Assembly (NCBI RefSeq): GCF_018274385.1
Contig: NZ_JAAFYZ010000034.1
Coordinates: 1 to 63,360, forward strand
Source of the DNA: Catenulispora pinistramenti
GTDB lineage: Bacteria > Actinomycetota > Actinomycetes > Streptomycetales > Catenulisporaceae
Direction: 5' to 3'
Length of the DNA stretch: 63,360 nt
Positions 62,226 to 63,360 of this stretch are shown in pieces. Both the position numbers and the translations under genes were made by a program. Numbering within the stretch: position 1 is the first letter of the stretch; every line of letters begins with the position of its first letter. Below the pieces are notes generated by a model, which ran no database searches, was not told the DNA's origin, and saw nothing but the letters and a program-made list of their open reading frames with translations.

Positions 62226-63360
62226 CTAGCTGTCGACTGCGTCGGCGTGTGCGAACGCCGCATCGAGCTCCTTCACAGCGGCGTTGGCGCTGAAGTCTGC
62301 CAGACGCGAGCGGGTCTGTTCGATCGCGGCCACGGCGCGGGCGCTTGTGAGTCGTCCGATCAGCGGCAGGCAGCCGGCCATGACCGCACACGCGCGCTCG
62401 ACGTCGGTGTTGCCCGGTTGGAGATAGGACATCGCGAGCGTCGTATTGGCCAGGACATCACGCCGCGGCATCGCGTCGGCCGCTGCCTCATCCAGATGGG
62501 CTGCGTCAGCGTGCCGCTGCACGTAGCTGGTCCGGCCCAGCGCGTGCGAGGCGTACATGGCCTCGACCGTGAGTTGGCGTACGGAGAAGAAGGAGACCCA
62601 TCGTGGCTCCTCGGCGTCGCCGCGTTGGTCAAGCAGGACTTCGGCCTGGACGAGATGCCGATCGCTCGTCGTGGGGTCGTTGGCAACAGCGGAGGCGCGG
62701 GAGGCGACGGCGTGGCAGCGGGCGAGCGTCAAGGGCGAGCGATCCTTGTTGGCTGCTTCGACCGCGGCTTGCGCACTGGCGACAGCCGAGTCGGGATGGT
62801 TGATGTGAAGGGCCTGCATCGACAGGTCGGTCAGGATGTGCGCTGCCAGGGCGTAGTTTCCCGCAGCCTTCGCCAGCCGCAGGCTGTGGGTGAAGTAGCG
62901 CCGGGCAAGGCGCTGATGGCCCGCGTCGAACGCCATGAAGCCGGCGACGTCGGCGAGACGTGCGATCTCGGTGAACAGGAGCTGGCCGACTTGATCGTTG
63001 TACTTGCCGGTTGCGGCCAGCGGGATGGCGACGCTGGCTAGATAGTGTGCCAAAGTACTGCGGGCGTGACCGCCGCCAAGGCGGTGGTCGGCGTCCGCGA
63101 ACGCTTCGGACATGATGGACAGCGTCTGCACGTCCGCAGCACCGACACGCTGCCCCGTTCGATCGCTCCGGACGGCTTCGTCTGGCTGAGAGCTGTCCGC
63201 CCAAGCCAGCAACACCTCGACGACGGACTCGGCCCCGGCATCGGCCGCGATGTCCGCCACGCGGACGTTCACATCGGCTCCGGTCAGCGTGCCGAGTCCG
63301 GCAAGAGCCTCGTCTACGGATGGCATCCACGAGACGCCGTGCTGGAGCAGTTCCTCGTCT
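62226..63360 (-). CDS. TPR part of an XRE-type regulator (5' end outside window)
   Basis: The open frame runs through the window edge; an internal ATG at 63326 is unlikely to be the true start because coding character continues (DEELLQHGVSW). The visible ~377 residues are helical TPR-like repeats (LLFTEIARLADVAGFMAFDAGHQRLARRYF split as LLFTEIARLADVAG and FMAFDAGHQRLARRYF, LRLAKAAGNYALAAHILTDLS, SAVASAQAAVEAANKD). This is the C-terminal half of actinomycete HTH-TPR regulators; the HTH lies beyond 63360. It precedes the phosphotransferase gene by 12 bp in the same operon. Confidence 0.7.
   Translation of the reverse strand, partial: DEELLQHGVSWMPSVDEALAGLGTLTGADVNVRVADIAADAGAESVVEVLLAWADSSQPDEAVRSDRTGQRVGAADVQTLSIMSEAFADADHRLGGGHARSTLAHYLASVAIPLAATGKYNDQVGQLLFTEIARLADVAGFMAFDAGHQRLARRYFTHSLRLAKAAGNYALAAHILTDLSMQALHINHPDSAVASAQAAVEAANKDRSPLTLARCHAVASRASAVANDPTTSDRHLVQAEVLLDQRGDAEEPRWVSFFSVRQLTVEAMYASHALGRTSYVQRHADAAHLDEAAADAMPRRDVLANTTLAMSYLQPGNTDVERACAVMAGCLPLIGRLTSARAVAAIEQTRSRLADFSANAAVKELDAAFAHADAVDS

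Overview
The window is high-GC DNA with GTG/ATG starts, many 4-bp ATGA/GTGA overlaps and Streptomyces-like regulators, so it comes from an actinomycete of the Streptomyces/Catenulispora type. Genus cannot be fixed by eye. The main structural fact is that about 60.5 kb of the 63.4 kb is one integrative genomic island. It starts inside an intact tRNA-Arg(TCT) gene (404-476), has a tyrosine integrase next to it (759-2336), and ends at a 43-bp exact copy of the tRNA 3' half (60962-61004). Only 1-434 and 61005-63360 look like host chromosome: the tail of an unknown gene, the tRNA, its old terminator, a kinase-like phosphotransferase and part of an XRE/TPR-type regulator.

Left arm (0.4-14.8 kb): integrase, IS copies, a truncated DUF6192-like gene, a zinc-finger protein, a secreted ricin-type lectin-like protein, a large RHS/YD-repeat toxin with a probable immunity gene, and decayed pieces, among them a beta-lactamase-family fragment and a likely conjugative relaxase tail.

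Centre-left (15-32 kb): a tight leftward ten-gene operon (25120 to 14989) encoding a small head protein, two HPr-kinase-like P-loop proteins, a HAD phosphatase, a medium-chain-dehydrogenase-like protein, a TIM-barrel protein, a glycosyltransferase, an APH-like kinase, a fusion of an S-adenosylhomocysteine-hydrolase-like protein with a Gfo/Idh/MocA oxidoreductase, and a polysaccharide-deacetylase-like protein. An APC permease, a GHKL ATPase and an NsdA/XRE-TPR-like regulator lie upstream. I do not recognise this set as a known pathway.

Centre (32-44 kb): an IS-rich stretch (an rve-type IS, IS701, an IS110/IS21 chimera and an ISL3 element with a clean 8-bp target duplication), an ArsR-MFS pair, and a compact RiPP locus. 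The RiPP locus holds a divergent HTH gene, a radical SAM/SPASM protein (41399-42760), a 22-residue peptide ending Asn-Tyr-Gly-Cys (42856-42924) that automatic gene calling would miss, and an EpiD/Dfp-type flavin cysteine decarboxylase (43045-43719). This is the best candidate for an undescribed system.

Right arm (44-61 kb): a PKS-NRPS cluster cut at both ends by insertion sequences. It consists of a PLP-decarboxylase tail, an LLM oxidoreductase, an MFS exporter, a 2929-residue KS-AT-ACP-aminotransferase-luciferase-like monooxygenase-C-A-PCP megasynthase, and a TubC-docking/condensation protein whose 3' end is replaced by an IS. A DUF234-type ATPase gene with a palindromic operator sits just before attR.
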